Source of the DNA: Kushneria konosiri
GTDB taxonomy: Bacteria > Pseudomonadota > Gammaproteobacteria > Pseudomonadales > Halomonadaceae
Reading direction: 5' to 3'
DNA length: 64,000 nt
Assembly: GCF_002155145.1 (NCBI RefSeq)
Contig: NZ_CP021323.1
Span: forward strand, 1,922,001 to 1,986,000
Shown here: one piece after another, positions 34,597-43,579 of the stretch
How positions within the stretch are numbered: the stretch's first letter is position 1
Layout: each line of letters begins with the position of its first letter
Notes under the pieces: generated by a model
What the model saw: only the letters and a program-made list of their open reading frames with translations
Told to the model about the DNA's origin: nothing
The model's database searches: none
Program-made: the position numbers and the translations under genes

Positions 34597-34624
34597 AACA
34601 AAAAAGCCCTGCTCAGGGCAGGGC
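34597..34624 (-). terminator. Rho-independent terminator of actP
   Basis: On the minus strand a 7-bp stem GCCCTGC / GCAGGGC with a 5-base loop is followed by TTTTTTGTT. It lies 29 bp past the actP stop and ends the yjcH-actP transcript. Confidence 0.85.
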
Positions 34625-34652
34625 GAAGGAGAGAGACGGTAGAAAAAGGAAG

Positions 34653-36320
34653 TTAGTGGGCGACGCTTCCGGAGGCGCCGATGCCGGTCTGGGAGCGGAC
34701 GAACTGGGCATCGAACAGGGCCCGTTCACGCTCGGCAGAGGCGGAGTTGTCCGTCACCGAGAACAGCCAGATGCCGATGAAGGCCACCGCCATTGAGAAC
34801 AGCGCCGGATAGTCGTACGGATAGACCGGCGTTTCATGGCCCAGCACCTGTACCCAGATGGTCGGACCAAGAATCATCAGCACGATGGCGGTGATCAGCC
34901 CCAGCCCACCGCCGATAACGGCGCCGCGGGTGGTCAGCCGACGCCAGTACATGGAAAGCAGCAGTACCGGGAAGTTGCAGCTCGCCGCGATCGAGAAGGC
35001 AAGACCCACCATGAAGGCCACATTCTGGGTCTCAAAGGCGATACCCAGCACGATGGCGACCACCCCCAGTACCAGTACGGAAATCTTGGAAATGCGCACT
35101 TCTCTTTTCTCGTCGGCGTTGTCCTTTTTGATCACGCCGGCGTAAAGGTCATGCGAAATGGCCGAGGCCCCCGCCAGCGCCAGGCCCGCGACCACGGCAA
35201 GGATGGTGGCAAAGGCCACCGCCGAGATGAAGCCCAGGAAAATGCTGCCGCCCACGGCATTGGCCAGATGCACCGCCACCATGTTGGTCCCGCCGATGAT
35301 CGCCCCCGTGCTGTCCTTGAAGGCCGGGTTGGTGCTCACCAGAATGATGGCGCCAAAGCCGATGATGAAGGTGAGAATGTAGAAGTAACCGATGAAACCG
35401 GTCGCCACGAACACGCTTTTGCGCGCCTCCTTGGCGTTGCCGACGGTGAAAAAGCGCATCAGGATGTGTGGCAGGCCGGCAGTACCAAACATCAGCGCCA
35501 GTCCCAGCGAAATGGCGGATATCGGGTCCTTGACCAGCCCGCCCGGGCTCATGATCGAGGCGCCGTTGGCATGTACGGCCACCGCTTCATTGAAAAGCCC
35601 CTCCAGACTGAAATCCACATGCATCAGTACCATCAGTGCCATGAAGCTGGCCCCGAACAACAGGATGGCGGCCTTGATCATCTGTACCCAGGTGGTGGCC
35701 AGCATGCCGCCAAAGAGCACGTAACAGACCATCAGTGCGCCGACCACGACCACGGCGATGTGATAATTGAGGCCGAACAGAAGCTGAATCAGCTTGCCGG
35801 CGCCGACCATCTGGGCGATCAGGTAAAGCGCCACCACCGCCAGTGAGCCGAAGGCGGACAGCGTTCTGACCGGTCGCTTGCTCAGACGAAACGAGGCGAC
35901 GTCGGCAAAGGTATAACGCCCCAGGTTACGCAGACGCTCGGCGATCAGAAACATGATCATCGGCCAGCCGACCAGAAAGCCCATCGAATAGATCAGGCCG
36001 TCATAGCCTGACGTGAAGACCAGCGCCGAGATCCCCAGAAACGAGGCCGCCGACATGAAATCGCCGGAAATTGCCAGCCCGTTCTGAAAGCCGGTGATGT
36101 TGCCGCCGGCGGCGTAGTAGTCCGAGGCCGACTGGCTCTTTTTCGAGGCCCACCAGGTGATGTAGAGCGTGATGCCGACAAAGATCAGAAACATGATGAT
36201 GGCCGGCACATTGAGGGCCTGCCTTGTCACGGGGCCGGTCAGGGCATCGGCCATGGCCGTGGCACTGGTGAGCAGGCTGCCTGCGGCGACCAGTGTCAGC
36301 TTGAATACTGCGGTCATCAT
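34653..36320 (-). CDS. actP: Cation/acetate symporter ActP
   Basis: A 555-residue sodium:solute symporter with 13 membrane helices and a cleavable-looking N-terminus ([20 protein letters not shown]). ActP marks include [42 protein letters not shown], the sodium-site segment [21 protein letters not shown] and [20 protein letters not shown]. It takes up acetate and related short acids with Na+. The start overlaps the upstream DUF485 gene by 4 bp, the standard yjcH-actP arrangement. It ends in a strong terminator. Confidence 0.94.
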   Translation of the reverse strand: MMTAVFKLTLVAAGSLLTSATAMADALTGPVTRQALNVPAIIMFLIFVGITLYITWWASKKSQSASDYYAAGGNITGFQNGLAISGDFMSAASFLGISALVFTSGYDGLIYSMGFLVGWPMIMFLIAERLRNLGRYTFADVASFRLSKRPVRTLSAFGSLAVVALYLIAQMVGAGKLIQLLFGLNYHIAVVVVGALMVCYVLFGGMLATTWVQMIKAAILLFGASFMALMVLMHVDFSLEGLFNEAVAVHANGASIMSPGGLVKDPISAISLGLALMFGTAGLPHILMRFFTVGNAKEARKSVFVATGFIGYFYILTFIIGFGAIILVSTNPAFKDSTGAIIGGTNMVAVHLANAVGGSIFLGFISAVAFATILAVVAGLALAGASAISHDLYAGVIKKDNADEKREVRISKISVLVLGVVAIVLGIAFETQNVAFMVGLAFSIAASCNFPVLLLSMYWRRLTTRGAVIGGGLGLITAIVLMILGPTIWVQVLGHETPVYPYDYPALFSMAVAFIGIWLFSVTDNSASAERERALFDAQFVRSQTGIGASGSVAH

Positions 36321-36643
36321 TGGCTGATCTCCTCAAGCACCCGGGCATTGAGGCGATCGAATTCACCGTTGGCGCGACGCACATAGAGTCCGGTCAGGAC
36401 GATGGCCACAAGAATCAGCCCCAGACCGATGAGGATGCCCCAGGTGGTGGTCATGCCCTGGGCCAGCGGAGTACCCAGCACGCCGGGTGCGAAGGCAATG
36501 AGCAGGATGAAGGCCATGTAGAGGCTCAGCATGATGACGGAAAGCGTCATGGCAAAGCGGGAGCGTTTTTGCACCAGCTCCTGGAAGCTGGCATTGCGCT
36601 GAATGTCGCGCCACTGGGTATCGTTGTGCGTTGGTCCGCTCAT
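36317..36643 (-). CDS. yjcH: DUF485 membrane protein YjcH
   Basis: A 108-residue protein with two membrane helices. The DUF485 pattern runs [38 protein letters not shown], then the second helix [30 protein letters not shown]. It is nearly always encoded directly upstream of actP and is thought to help that symporter. It has an AAGGAT ribosome site and its stop overlaps the actP start. Confidence 0.93.
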   Translation of the reverse strand: MSGPTHNDTQWRDIQRNASFQELVQKRSRFAMTLSVIMLSLYMAFILLIAFAPGVLGTPLAQGMTTTWGILIGLGLILVAIVLTGLYVRRANGEFDRLNARVLEEISQ

Positions 36644-36877
36644 GGCTCATCCTTGTTGTCCCGGTGTATGACCGTTTTTATGTGCAGGGCCACTAATACT
36701 TGCGCGGAAACGGGACAAAAGAGCAGAGCACTTTAGTCGCGATTCGACCAAAGAGACGTTCAGGGGCAAAAGCACTGCCGACCATAAAGGCAGTCAACAC
36801 GCTTCATGAGCAGAATCATCAAAGACGATGTATCGTCATGGCGATACACGCAGGGCAAGCCAGGGAGCAGCAAGCGG

Positions 36878-38803
36878 ATGGATATCGAACAGCTGGAAAT
36901 TCGCCAGCACATGGCGCAGTTCGCGCCCTTTGAATATCTCGGCGATGAATGGCTGGATCAGGTGGCCACCCAGGTCGAGATCAGCTATTTCCAGGCCGGG
37001 ACCGACATTCTGGCGCTGGATCAGGAAATCAACGAGCTCTGCTACGTGCGCAGCGGCGCCGTTGAAGTATCAAAGCGCAGCGGCCAGCTGTTCGACCGCC
37101 TGGTGGAAGGCGATATCTTTGGCTACTCGGACATCATGCGCAATCGTCGTGTGCGGTTCCCGGTACGCGCCATCGAAGACACGCTGATCTATTTCGTCCC
37201 GGCCGAGCTTTTTGAATCGCTGCGGGCGGACAACGACGATTTTGCCGACTTTGTCGAAACCGGCGGCGACCGTCTCAAGGCCACGGTCGACCAGCAGCGC
37301 AATGATAATCAGATGAGCAGCACGCGAGTGCGTCGTCTGATCCGTCGCAAGCCAACCATGGTGGATATTCATACGCCGATCGTTGAGGTGGCGCGTCGCA
37401 TGCGCGAAGACAATGTCACCTGTGTATTGATCCTCAGTGAAGAGCAGGAGGGGATCAACGGTCCGCGTCACTTCACGACCCAGGAAGGGCAGGTGCGTCG
37501 TCTGGCCGGTCTTCTGACCGACCGCGACTGCTGTGTGCGGGCTCTGGCGGAAGATCTCAGCGGCGAGACGCCGGTGGGCGAGATCATGTCGACCAGTCTG
37601 TTGACCGCGCCATCGGATGCGTCGATCTATGAGGCGATGATGACGATGCTCAATCACAACGTTCAGCATCTGCCCATTCTCTATCGGCGGCGTCCGATCG
37701 GGGTGCTGCAGCTCAGCGACGTCATGCGCTATGAGACCCGCAGCAGCCTTTATCTGGTCAGTTCGATCTTCAATCAGGCAGGGCTTGCCGGGCTGGTGCG
37801 CTTGAGCGGCGATGTGCCGCTGGCCTTCGCGCGCCTGGTGGATGAAGGGGCCGATGCCCAGATGATCGGTCGCACCATGGCAACGATCTGTCGAAGCTTT
37901 ATTCGCAAGCTGCTGGAGCTGGGTGAAGCCGAGCTGGGGCCGCCGCCGATTCCCTATTGCTTCATGGTGCTGGGGTCATGTGCGCGTGACGAGCAGACGG
38001 TCTTTGCCGATCAGGATCATGGCATGATCCTGGACAACAGCTTCATCCCCGAGCAGCACGATGAATATTTCCAGTCACTGGCCCGTTTTGTCAGCGACGG
38101 GCTGGCGGCGTGCAGCTATCCGCTGTGCAAGGGCGATATCATGGCCACCAACCAGCGCTGGCGACAGCCGCTGTCGGTCTGGCAGAACTATTTCCGCGAC
38201 TGGATCGAGAACCCCGACCCCGAAGCGCTGCTGCACAGCTCGATCTTTTTTGATCTGGGCTTTGTCCATGGCGAACTCGACATGCTGGAAGACCTTCAGG
38301 CACTGATCGCCAGGATGGCGCCCCAGCACCCGTTATTTCTGGCGGCCATGGCGCGTAATGCGCTCAACCGTACGCCGCCGCTGGGTCTTTTTCGCACCTT
38401 TATTCTGGAAAAGGATGGTCAGCACAACGATGCCATCGATCTCAAGCGCCGGGGGACGGCGCCACTGGTGGATCTGGTGCGCGTTCATGCCCTGGCCTGC
38501 GGGTCCAGCTCACATAACACCATCGACCGGCTCAAGGACATTGCCGAGACGCGCCTGCTGCCCGAAGGGGTCAACGATCGGCTGCGCTACGCTTTCGAGT
38601 TCATCTCGATGGTGCGTATCCGTCACCAGGCCCTGGCCATCGAGAGTAACGAGTCGCCGGACAATCGCTTGAGGCCCAGTAACGTCGAAAGCCACGAGCG
38701 TCATAACCTCAAGGATGCCTTTGAAGTTCTCAGTCATGCTCAGAAATTCCTGAAGTTCCGCTATCCGGTGCCCTCGGGTGCCAGTCGAGGAAGGAGCCGC
38801 TGA
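36878..38803 (+). CDS. cNMP-binding/CBS/DUF294 putative nucleotidyltransferase
   Basis: A 641-residue soluble protein. An N-terminal cyclic-nucleotide-binding fold (FQAGTDILALDQEINELCYVRSGAVEVSK) comes first. Two CBS domains follow (about 150-290; RMREDNVTCVLILSE, VGEIMSTSLLTAPSDASIYEAM). Next is DUF294 nucleotidyltransferase with GSCARDEQTVFADQDHGMI near residue 365, whose acidic residues could bind Mg, and a C-terminal DUF294_C helical part. Such proteins resemble GlnD-like sensors. It is divergent from yjcH-actP and followed by an exonuclease gene, an order I recall from several gammaproteobacteria near acetate genes. A start at 36806 is also open; 36878 fits the domain better. Confidence 0.86.
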   Translation: MDIEQLEIRQHMAQFAPFEYLGDEWLDQVATQVEISYFQAGTDILALDQEINELCYVRSGAVEVSKRSGQLFDRLVEGDIFGYSDIMRNRRVRFPVRAIEDTLIYFVPAELFESLRADNDDFADFVETGGDRLKATVDQQRNDNQMSSTRVRRLIRRKPTMVDIHTPIVEVARRMREDNVTCVLILSEEQEGINGPRHFTTQEGQVRRLAGLLTDRDCCVRALAEDLSGETPVGEIMSTSLLTAPSDASIYEAMMTMLNHNVQHLPILYRRRPIGVLQLSDVMRYETRSSLYLVSSIFNQAGLAGLVRLSGDVPLAFARLVDEGADAQMIGRTMATICRSFIRKLLELGEAELGPPPIPYCFMVLGSCARDEQTVFADQDHGMILDNSFIPEQHDEYFQSLARFVSDGLAACSYPLCKGDIMATNQRWRQPLSVWQNYFRDWIENPDPEALLHSSIFFDLGFVHGELDMLEDLQALIARMAPQHPLFLAAMARNALNRTPPLGLFRTFILEKDGQHNDAIDLKRRGTAPLVDLVRVHALACGSSSHNTIDRLKDIAETRLLPEGVNDRLRYAFEFISMVRIRHQALAIESNESPDNRLRPSNVESHERHNLKDAFEVLSHAQKFLKFRYPVPSGASRGRSR

Positions 38804-39558
38804 TGCGTGACTGGCCACAGCGATTGCAAAAGCACTATCGACGCTGGCAATGGCACCGGCGCGGAAAACTGGTTTCCGAGTGGCCGGCCTATCTGGCAGA
38901 CCGGGAAAACACCACCCGTGATGATCGGCTGGCCTGTTATTTCGGGGCGGGCACACTGGATCCCCAGACGCCCATCAGTGAGGTGCCGCTGGTGGCGCTG
39001 GATATCGAGACCACCGGCCTTGACCCTGCCCGCGACAGTATTGTCAGCATTGGCGTGCAGCCGTTTACGCTGAACCGCATCCCGGTGGCCAAAAGCCATT
39101 ACTGGGTGGTCTCACCACGTCGAGCGCTCAGCAGTCGTTCCGTGATCTATCATCGACTGACCCACAGTGACCTGGTTGATGCACCCCGTTTTGACCAGAT
39201 CATCGGGGAGGTGCTCGAGCAGCTGGCCGGTCGCCTGGTCGTGGTGCATTACACCCGCATCGAGCGCGAGTTTCTGAATGCGGCCGCCCGCCACTACCTC
39301 AAGGAGTCACTGCTGTTTCCGCTGATCGATACCATGGCCATTGAAGCCTGGCAGCACCGTCGTCTGACCTGGTTTCAGCGCCTGATTGGCCGACGTCCGG
39401 TGTCACTGCGGCTGCATCCCAGTCGCGAGCGCTATAATCTGCCGCCTTATCAGGCCCACCATGCGCTGATCGATGCGCTGGCCACGGCCGAACTTTTACA
39501 GGCACAGATCGCTCGGCATTACGCGCCGGATACCCCGGTCGGAGTGCTCTGGGAGTAG
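38803..39558 (+). CDS. DnaQ-like 3'-5' exonuclease domain protein
   Basis: A 251-residue protein of the DEDDh exonuclease superfamily. Exo I is ALDIETTGLDPARDSI near residue 67, Exo III is HHALIDALATAELL near residue 220, and the Exo II region reads VVHYTRIEREFL, with glutamate where aspartate is usual. The basic N-terminus (RLQKHYRRWQWHRRGK) could contact nucleic acid or a partner. It overlaps the DUF294 gene by one base (TGATG), so the two are co-expressed. The substrate is unknown; the E-for-D change leaves activity uncertain. Confidence 0.86.
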   Translation: MRDWPQRLQKHYRRWQWHRRGKLVSEWPAYLADRENTTRDDRLACYFGAGTLDPQTPISEVPLVALDIETTGLDPARDSIVSIGVQPFTLNRIPVAKSHYWVVSPRRALSSRSVIYHRLTHSDLVDAPRFDQIIGEVLEQLAGRLVVVHYTRIEREFLNAAARHYLKESLLFPLIDTMAIEAWQHRRLTWFQRLIGRRPVSLRLHPSRERYNLPPYQAHHALIDALATAELLQAQIARHYAPDTPVGVLWE

Positions 39559-39573
39559 TGTTTTTCCTGCATG

Positions 39574-39602
39574 AAAAAGGCGGACCGCAGGCCGCCTTTT
39601 TT
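39574..39602. terminator. Bidirectional terminator between the exonuclease and BCCT genes
   Basis: AAAAAGGCGG and CCGCCTTTTTT form a hairpin whose flanks give a T-run in both directions, between two convergent genes (stops at 39558 and 39638). It can serve both. Confidence 0.8.
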
Positions 39603-39637
39603 GATGCACACCATGTGTGCTGACGTGACGAATCACC

Positions 39638-41275
39638 CTAGTAGCGAGGCTCCGAGCGCAGCCCCTGGATGATGGCGTAACACGCGGCCAGCAGAACAAT
39701 GGTGAAGGGCAGGCCGGTAGTGATAACGGCTGCCTGCAGTGCGGTGAGACCGCCACCCAGTAGCAGGGCAATGGCAATGGCGCCTTCGATCAGTGCCCAG
39801 AACACGCGCTGCGGCTTGGGTGCATCGACCTTGCCGCCGGCAGTGATGGAGTCAATGACCAGCGAACCGGAGTCCGAAGAGGTAATGAAGAACACCATGA
39901 CCAGAATAATGCCGACAAAGGAGGTGATCTCCGTCAGCGGCAGCTGCCCCAGCATGACAAACAGCTGAAGTTCCAGCGCCGCATCCTTGACGCCTTCAAA
40001 ACCGCTGGTCAGCTGTGAAATGGCAGTGTCACCGAAGGCCGTCATCCAGATCACGGACACGACGGTCGGGACCAGCAGCACGGCGATCAGGAATTCACGC
40101 ACGGTACGACCACGGCTGACGCGTGCGATGAACATGCCGACAAACGGAGACCAGGAGATCCACCAGGCCCAGTAGAAGGCCGTCCAGCCATGAACGAAGT
40201 TGGTGTCTTCACGTCCGAAGGGCATTGAAAGCGCCGGCAGATTCTTGAGATACGAGCCCATGTTCTCAATGAATCCGGTGGCGATCAGCATGGTCGGGCC
40301 GACAAAAATCACGAACAGCAGCAGCAGGAAGGCGAGTGCCATATTGATCTGTGACAGGCGCTGTACCCCCTTGTCCACGCCCAGCATGACCGACAACAGC
40401 GCGACCAGCGTGATGCCGATGATCAAAAGGACCATGGTCACATTGGTGTTGGGGATATCAAACAGATAATTCAGACCGGCAGAAGCCTGAGAAGCCCCAA
40501 GACCCAGTGAGGTTGCGAGGCCAAACAGCGTCGCAAACACGGCCAGGATATCGATGATATGGCCCGGCCAGCCCCAGATACGCTCACCCAGAATCGGGTA
40601 GAAGATCGAGCGCATGGTCAGCGGCAGACCCTTGTTGAAGGAAAAGAGCGCCAGCGACAGCGCCACGATGGCGTAGATGCCCCAAGGGTGCAGGCCCCAG
40701 TGGAAAATGGTGGCAGCCATGGCCATGGATTGCGCCTGGGCTGAGTCGCCCTGTGCGCCACCCAGCGGTGCCCAGGAGTCGCCGGTGATGGCCGTACCGT
40801 AATGGGTAATCGGTTCCGATACTCCATAGAACATCAGCCCGATGCCCATGCCGGCGGCGAAGAGCATGGCGAACCAGCCTGCGTAGCTGAAGTCCGGTTT
40901 GGCATGCATGCCGCCGATGCGCACCCGGCTCAGTGGCGTGAAGATCAGTACCACCGCGAGGATGACAAATATGTTGGCCGCCAGCAGAAACAGCCAGCTC
41001 AGGTTGTCGGTCAGAAAGCTTTTGGCGCCGTTGAAGACGGGTCCCATCTGTTCCGGCAATGCAAGCGTGATGATCACGAACAGCAGGATCACCAGAGAAG
41101 AGACGGTGAAGACCTTGCCGTGGAGATCTACGCTGAAACCGAACTTGTTCGTCTGAATATTGTCCTGACCAATGACATAGTCGGTATCGATCAGGTTGGC
41201 CTTGCCAGTCGGGGCGGGTATGCCCTCACTGGCCTGATCCTTCTCGTTATCATTGTTTCCGGATGTTTGACTCAA
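39638..41275 (-). CDS. BCCT family compatible-solute transporter (first copy)
   Basis: A 545-residue protein with 12 membrane helices of the betaine/carnitine/choline transporter family. Signatures are FSYAGWFAMLFAAGMGIGLMFYGVSEP, IFHWGLHPWGIYAI and WTAFYWAWWISWSPFVGMF (about residues 360-380), ending RVSRGRTVREF. These carriers use Na+ to take up glycine betaine or related osmolytes. The glycine-rich Na-site segment AAGMGIGLMFYG is intact. The frame opens at 41323, but the TTG at 41275 has GGAGAAA upstream in the same context as the second copy's TTG, so I take that start. The substrate is not resolved. Confidence 0.92.
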   Translation of the reverse strand: MSQTSGNNDNEKDQASEGIPAPTGKANLIDTDYVIGQDNIQTNKFGFSVDLHGKVFTVSSLVILLFVIITLALPEQMGPVFNGAKSFLTDNLSWLFLLAANIFVILAVVLIFTPLSRVRIGGMHAKPDFSYAGWFAMLFAAGMGIGLMFYGVSEPITHYGTAITGDSWAPLGGAQGDSAQAQSMAMAATIFHWGLHPWGIYAIVALSLALFSFNKGLPLTMRSIFYPILGERIWGWPGHIIDILAVFATLFGLATSLGLGASQASAGLNYLFDIPNTNVTMVLLIIGITLVALLSVMLGVDKGVQRLSQINMALAFLLLLFVIFVGPTMLIATGFIENMGSYLKNLPALSMPFGREDTNFVHGWTAFYWAWWISWSPFVGMFIARVSRGRTVREFLIAVLLVPTVVSVIWMTAFGDTAISQLTSGFEGVKDAALELQLFVMLGQLPLTEITSFVGIILVMVFFITSSDSGSLVIDSITAGGKVDAPKPQRVFWALIEGAIAIALLLGGGLTALQAAVITTGLPFTIVLLAACYAIIQGLRSEPRY

Positions 41276-41613
41276 GGCATTTCTCCATTGCAGTCGTAAG
41301 AAAGCGGTCTGGGCCGGCGACATGACCCAGTGTAGTTAAAATAGTGAGGCGAATTGATGGTTTGGTCACTTGATTGCGACAGAGTGTAAGTGAATTACGC
41401 TGTATGGCAATCCTTCATGTGCGATCTGCTCGTTCGGCGTTGCCAATTTAGCGTTATGGAAAAGCGTTAATAGTGTACGTTTTATTTTATGACGTGGTCG
41501 GCTCAGTCGGTGTGGCCGTTTGTTGGCACCGTCCATAGGCATCGATAAAACATGCAAAAAAAGGAGCTGCCTATGGGCAGCTCCTTTTTTAATGTCACTA
41601 TTTCAAAATGATA
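41276..41613. promoter_or_regulatory. Intergenic region between the two BCCT genes
   Basis: 338 bp, AT-rich between about 41340 and 41520. It should contain the promoter of the first BCCT gene on the minus strand and holds the terminator of the second copy at 41553-41590. I could not identify a specific operator or a convincing -35/-10 pair. Confidence 0.35.
41553..41590. terminator. Terminator of the second BCCT gene
   Basis: A 9-bp stem GGAGCTGCC / GGCAGCTCC with a four-base loop lies between A-runs and T-runs on both sides, 24 bp past the minus-strand stop at 41614. It is symmetric and could act in either direction. It implies the two BCCT genes are transcribed separately. Confidence 0.88.
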
Positions 41614-43272
41614 TCAATTTTGATTGCGCGGTTCTGACATCAACCCCTTGATAATCCCGAAGCTGCCGATCAAAAGGACGACGGCAAACGGTAGGCCTGT
41701 AGAGATGACCATGGCTTGAAGCGCGCCCAGGCCACCGCCCAGCAGCAGCGCAATGGCGATCACACCGCTGATCAGTGCCCAGAAGACGCGTTGCGGTGTC
41801 GGGGCATCGATCTTGCCGCCGGCTGTAATGGCATCAATGACCAGTGAACCGGAGTCCGAAGAGGTGATGAAAAATACCATCACCAGTATGATGCCGATCA
41901 GCGAGGTGATCGTGGACAGCGGCAGATGCGAAAGCATCATGAACAGCTTGAGCTCAAGCGCAGCGTTAGCGACATCGTCCATACCGCTTTCGACCTGGCC
42001 GATGGCGGTACCGCCGAAGACGGTCATCCACAGCACACAGACCAGCGTTGGCACCACCAAAACGGCTATCAGGAACTCGCGTACTGTACGGCCACGGCTC
42101 ACACGGGCGATGAACATGCCGACAAATGGCGACCAGCTGATCCACCATGCCCAGTAAAATGCGGTCCATCCCTGGCTGTATTCCATATCGTCACGGCTAA
42201 AGGGCATGGATAGTGCCGGCAGGTGAGTGGCATAGGAGAGCAGGTTGGTGAAAAAGTCGCTGACCAGCTCCGTTGTGGGGCCGACGAAGAAGACAAACAG
42301 CAGCAGCAAAAACGCCAGTCCCATGTTGAGCTCGGAGAGGCGTTTTACACCACTGTTCACTCCTGCCACTACCGAGCAAAGCGCAATCAGCGTGATGGCC
42401 GTAATCAGCAGCACGCGCGTTACGTTGGTATCGGGCACATCAAACAGGTAGTGCAGACCCGCAGTGGCCTGTTCGGCGCCATAGCCCAGTGAGGTGGCCA
42501 GACCAAATAGAGTTGAGAATACGGCCAGAATATCGACAATATGGCCGGGCCATCCCCATACCCGTTCACCCAGAATCGGGTAGAAGATTGAACGGATGGT
42601 GAGCGGCAATCCCTTGTTATAGGAAAAAAGCGCCAGCGCCAGGGCTACGATCGCATAGATGGCCCAAGGGTGAAGACCCCAGTGCAAGATAGTGGCGGCC
42701 ATGCCCAGCTCTCTGGCAGCAGCTGCATCGCCAGCAGCGGCCCCAAGGGGCGCCCAGTCGGTACGCATGCCGTTTTCTACGGTGATGCCTGCCATGGCAG
42801 TATCGTAATGCGATATGGGCTCGGAAACCCCGTAAAACATCAGTCCGATGCCCATGCCGGCGGCAAACAGCATGGCAAACCAGCCGATATAGGAGTGATC
42901 CGGTTTGGCCTCGGCACCCCCCAGGCGCACCTTGCCCAGTGGCGTAAAAATCAGTCCGACTGCCAGCAATACAAAAATGTTGGCGGCCGACAGAAAAAAC
43001 CACGACAGATTGTTCGTCAGCCATTCGCGCATGCCGTTGAAAAGGGGAGATACCTCTTCCTGCAGAGCCAGCGTCAGGACCACAAACAGTAAAATCAACA
43101 GTGCCGAGATACCGAAGACCTTACCGTGCAGGTCCACGCTGAAGAACATTTTGCCCTGAAAATTATCCTGACCGATAACATAGTCGGTATCGATCATGTC
43201 GGACTTTCCCGACGGAGATGGGATACCCTCCCGAGGCGAGGAATTATCATTATCCGGTAATTGCTGAACCAA
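41614..43272 (-). CDS. BCCT family compatible-solute transporter (second copy)
   Basis: A 552-residue paralogue of the protein at 39638. It shares SGKSDMIDTDYVIGQDN, YIGWFAMLFAAGMGIGLMF and WTAFYWAWWISWSPFVGMF nearly unchanged. It differs by an insert after the SEP motif (AGITVENGMRTDWAPLG), close to the substrate path. Start is the TTG at 43272 preceded by GGAGA, seven bases upstream. Sodium-coupled uptake of a betaine-type osmolyte is expected. Two tandem copies with private terminators suggest duplication followed by different substrate or salt response. Confidence 0.92.
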   Translation of the reverse strand: MVQQLPDNDNSSPREGIPSPSGKSDMIDTDYVIGQDNFQGKMFFSVDLHGKVFGISALLILLFVVLTLALQEEVSPLFNGMREWLTNNLSWFFLSAANIFVLLAVGLIFTPLGKVRLGGAEAKPDHSYIGWFAMLFAAGMGIGLMFYGVSEPISHYDTAMAGITVENGMRTDWAPLGAAAGDAAAARELGMAATILHWGLHPWAIYAIVALALALFSYNKGLPLTIRSIFYPILGERVWGWPGHIVDILAVFSTLFGLATSLGYGAEQATAGLHYLFDVPDTNVTRVLLITAITLIALCSVVAGVNSGVKRLSELNMGLAFLLLLFVFFVGPTTELVSDFFTNLLSYATHLPALSMPFSRDDMEYSQGWTAFYWAWWISWSPFVGMFIARVSRGRTVREFLIAVLVVPTLVCVLWMTVFGGTAIGQVESGMDDVANAALELKLFMMLSHLPLSTITSLIGIILVMVFFITSSDSGSLVIDAITAGGKIDAPTPQRVFWALISGVIAIALLLGGGLGALQAMVISTGLPFAVVLLIGSFGIIKGLMSEPRNQN

Positions 43273-43579
43273 AAAATTTCTCCATTTTGTATAAATTTAA
43301 TTTATGGATCGGGCTTTTTTAAGTCGAATTTTTATAGTTCATAATGTCGCTAATGTGAATTCCTGCTTTAAAACCGCAGAAAACATCATGTCCAGTAATC
43401 GCAGAAAACTATAGACAGAAAAAGTGAGGCAGGTCGCTGCCCAAAAAACATAAGGCGCTCTTTTGAAGCATTGCCTTTATCGATACCAGCGCGCCTTATG
43501 TCGCCAGAGTCGAGAAAACAACAAGTGTAACCGGTTTTCCTCAACAATTTCGGATATGGCCATGTTTATTGGAAATGTT
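43273..43579. other. AT-rich intergenic region with a long-loop inverted repeat
   Basis: 307 bp between cbiD and the second BCCT gene, both leftward. The part near the BCCT start should hold its promoter (TTTTTATAGTTCATAATG around 43331-43348), but I could not fix hexamers. The notable element is the inverted repeat at 43443-43500, listed separately. I see no open reading frame of note here. Confidence 0.4.
43443..43500 (-). terminator. Possible cbiD terminator with a 32-nt loop
   Basis: CATAAGGCGC (43449-43458) and GCGCCTTATG (43491-43500) are perfect 10-bp arms. On the minus strand the second arm is followed by TTTTTTGGG, so the element looks like a terminator about 80 bp past the cbiD stop. 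The 32-nt loop is unusually long; a protein-binding site is the alternative. Confidence 0.5.

Noticed and set aside
34836-35846. Plus-strand frame of 336 codons opposite actP
   Set aside because: It is a shadow of the actP coding strand, with glutamine/histidine-rich composition and no family features.
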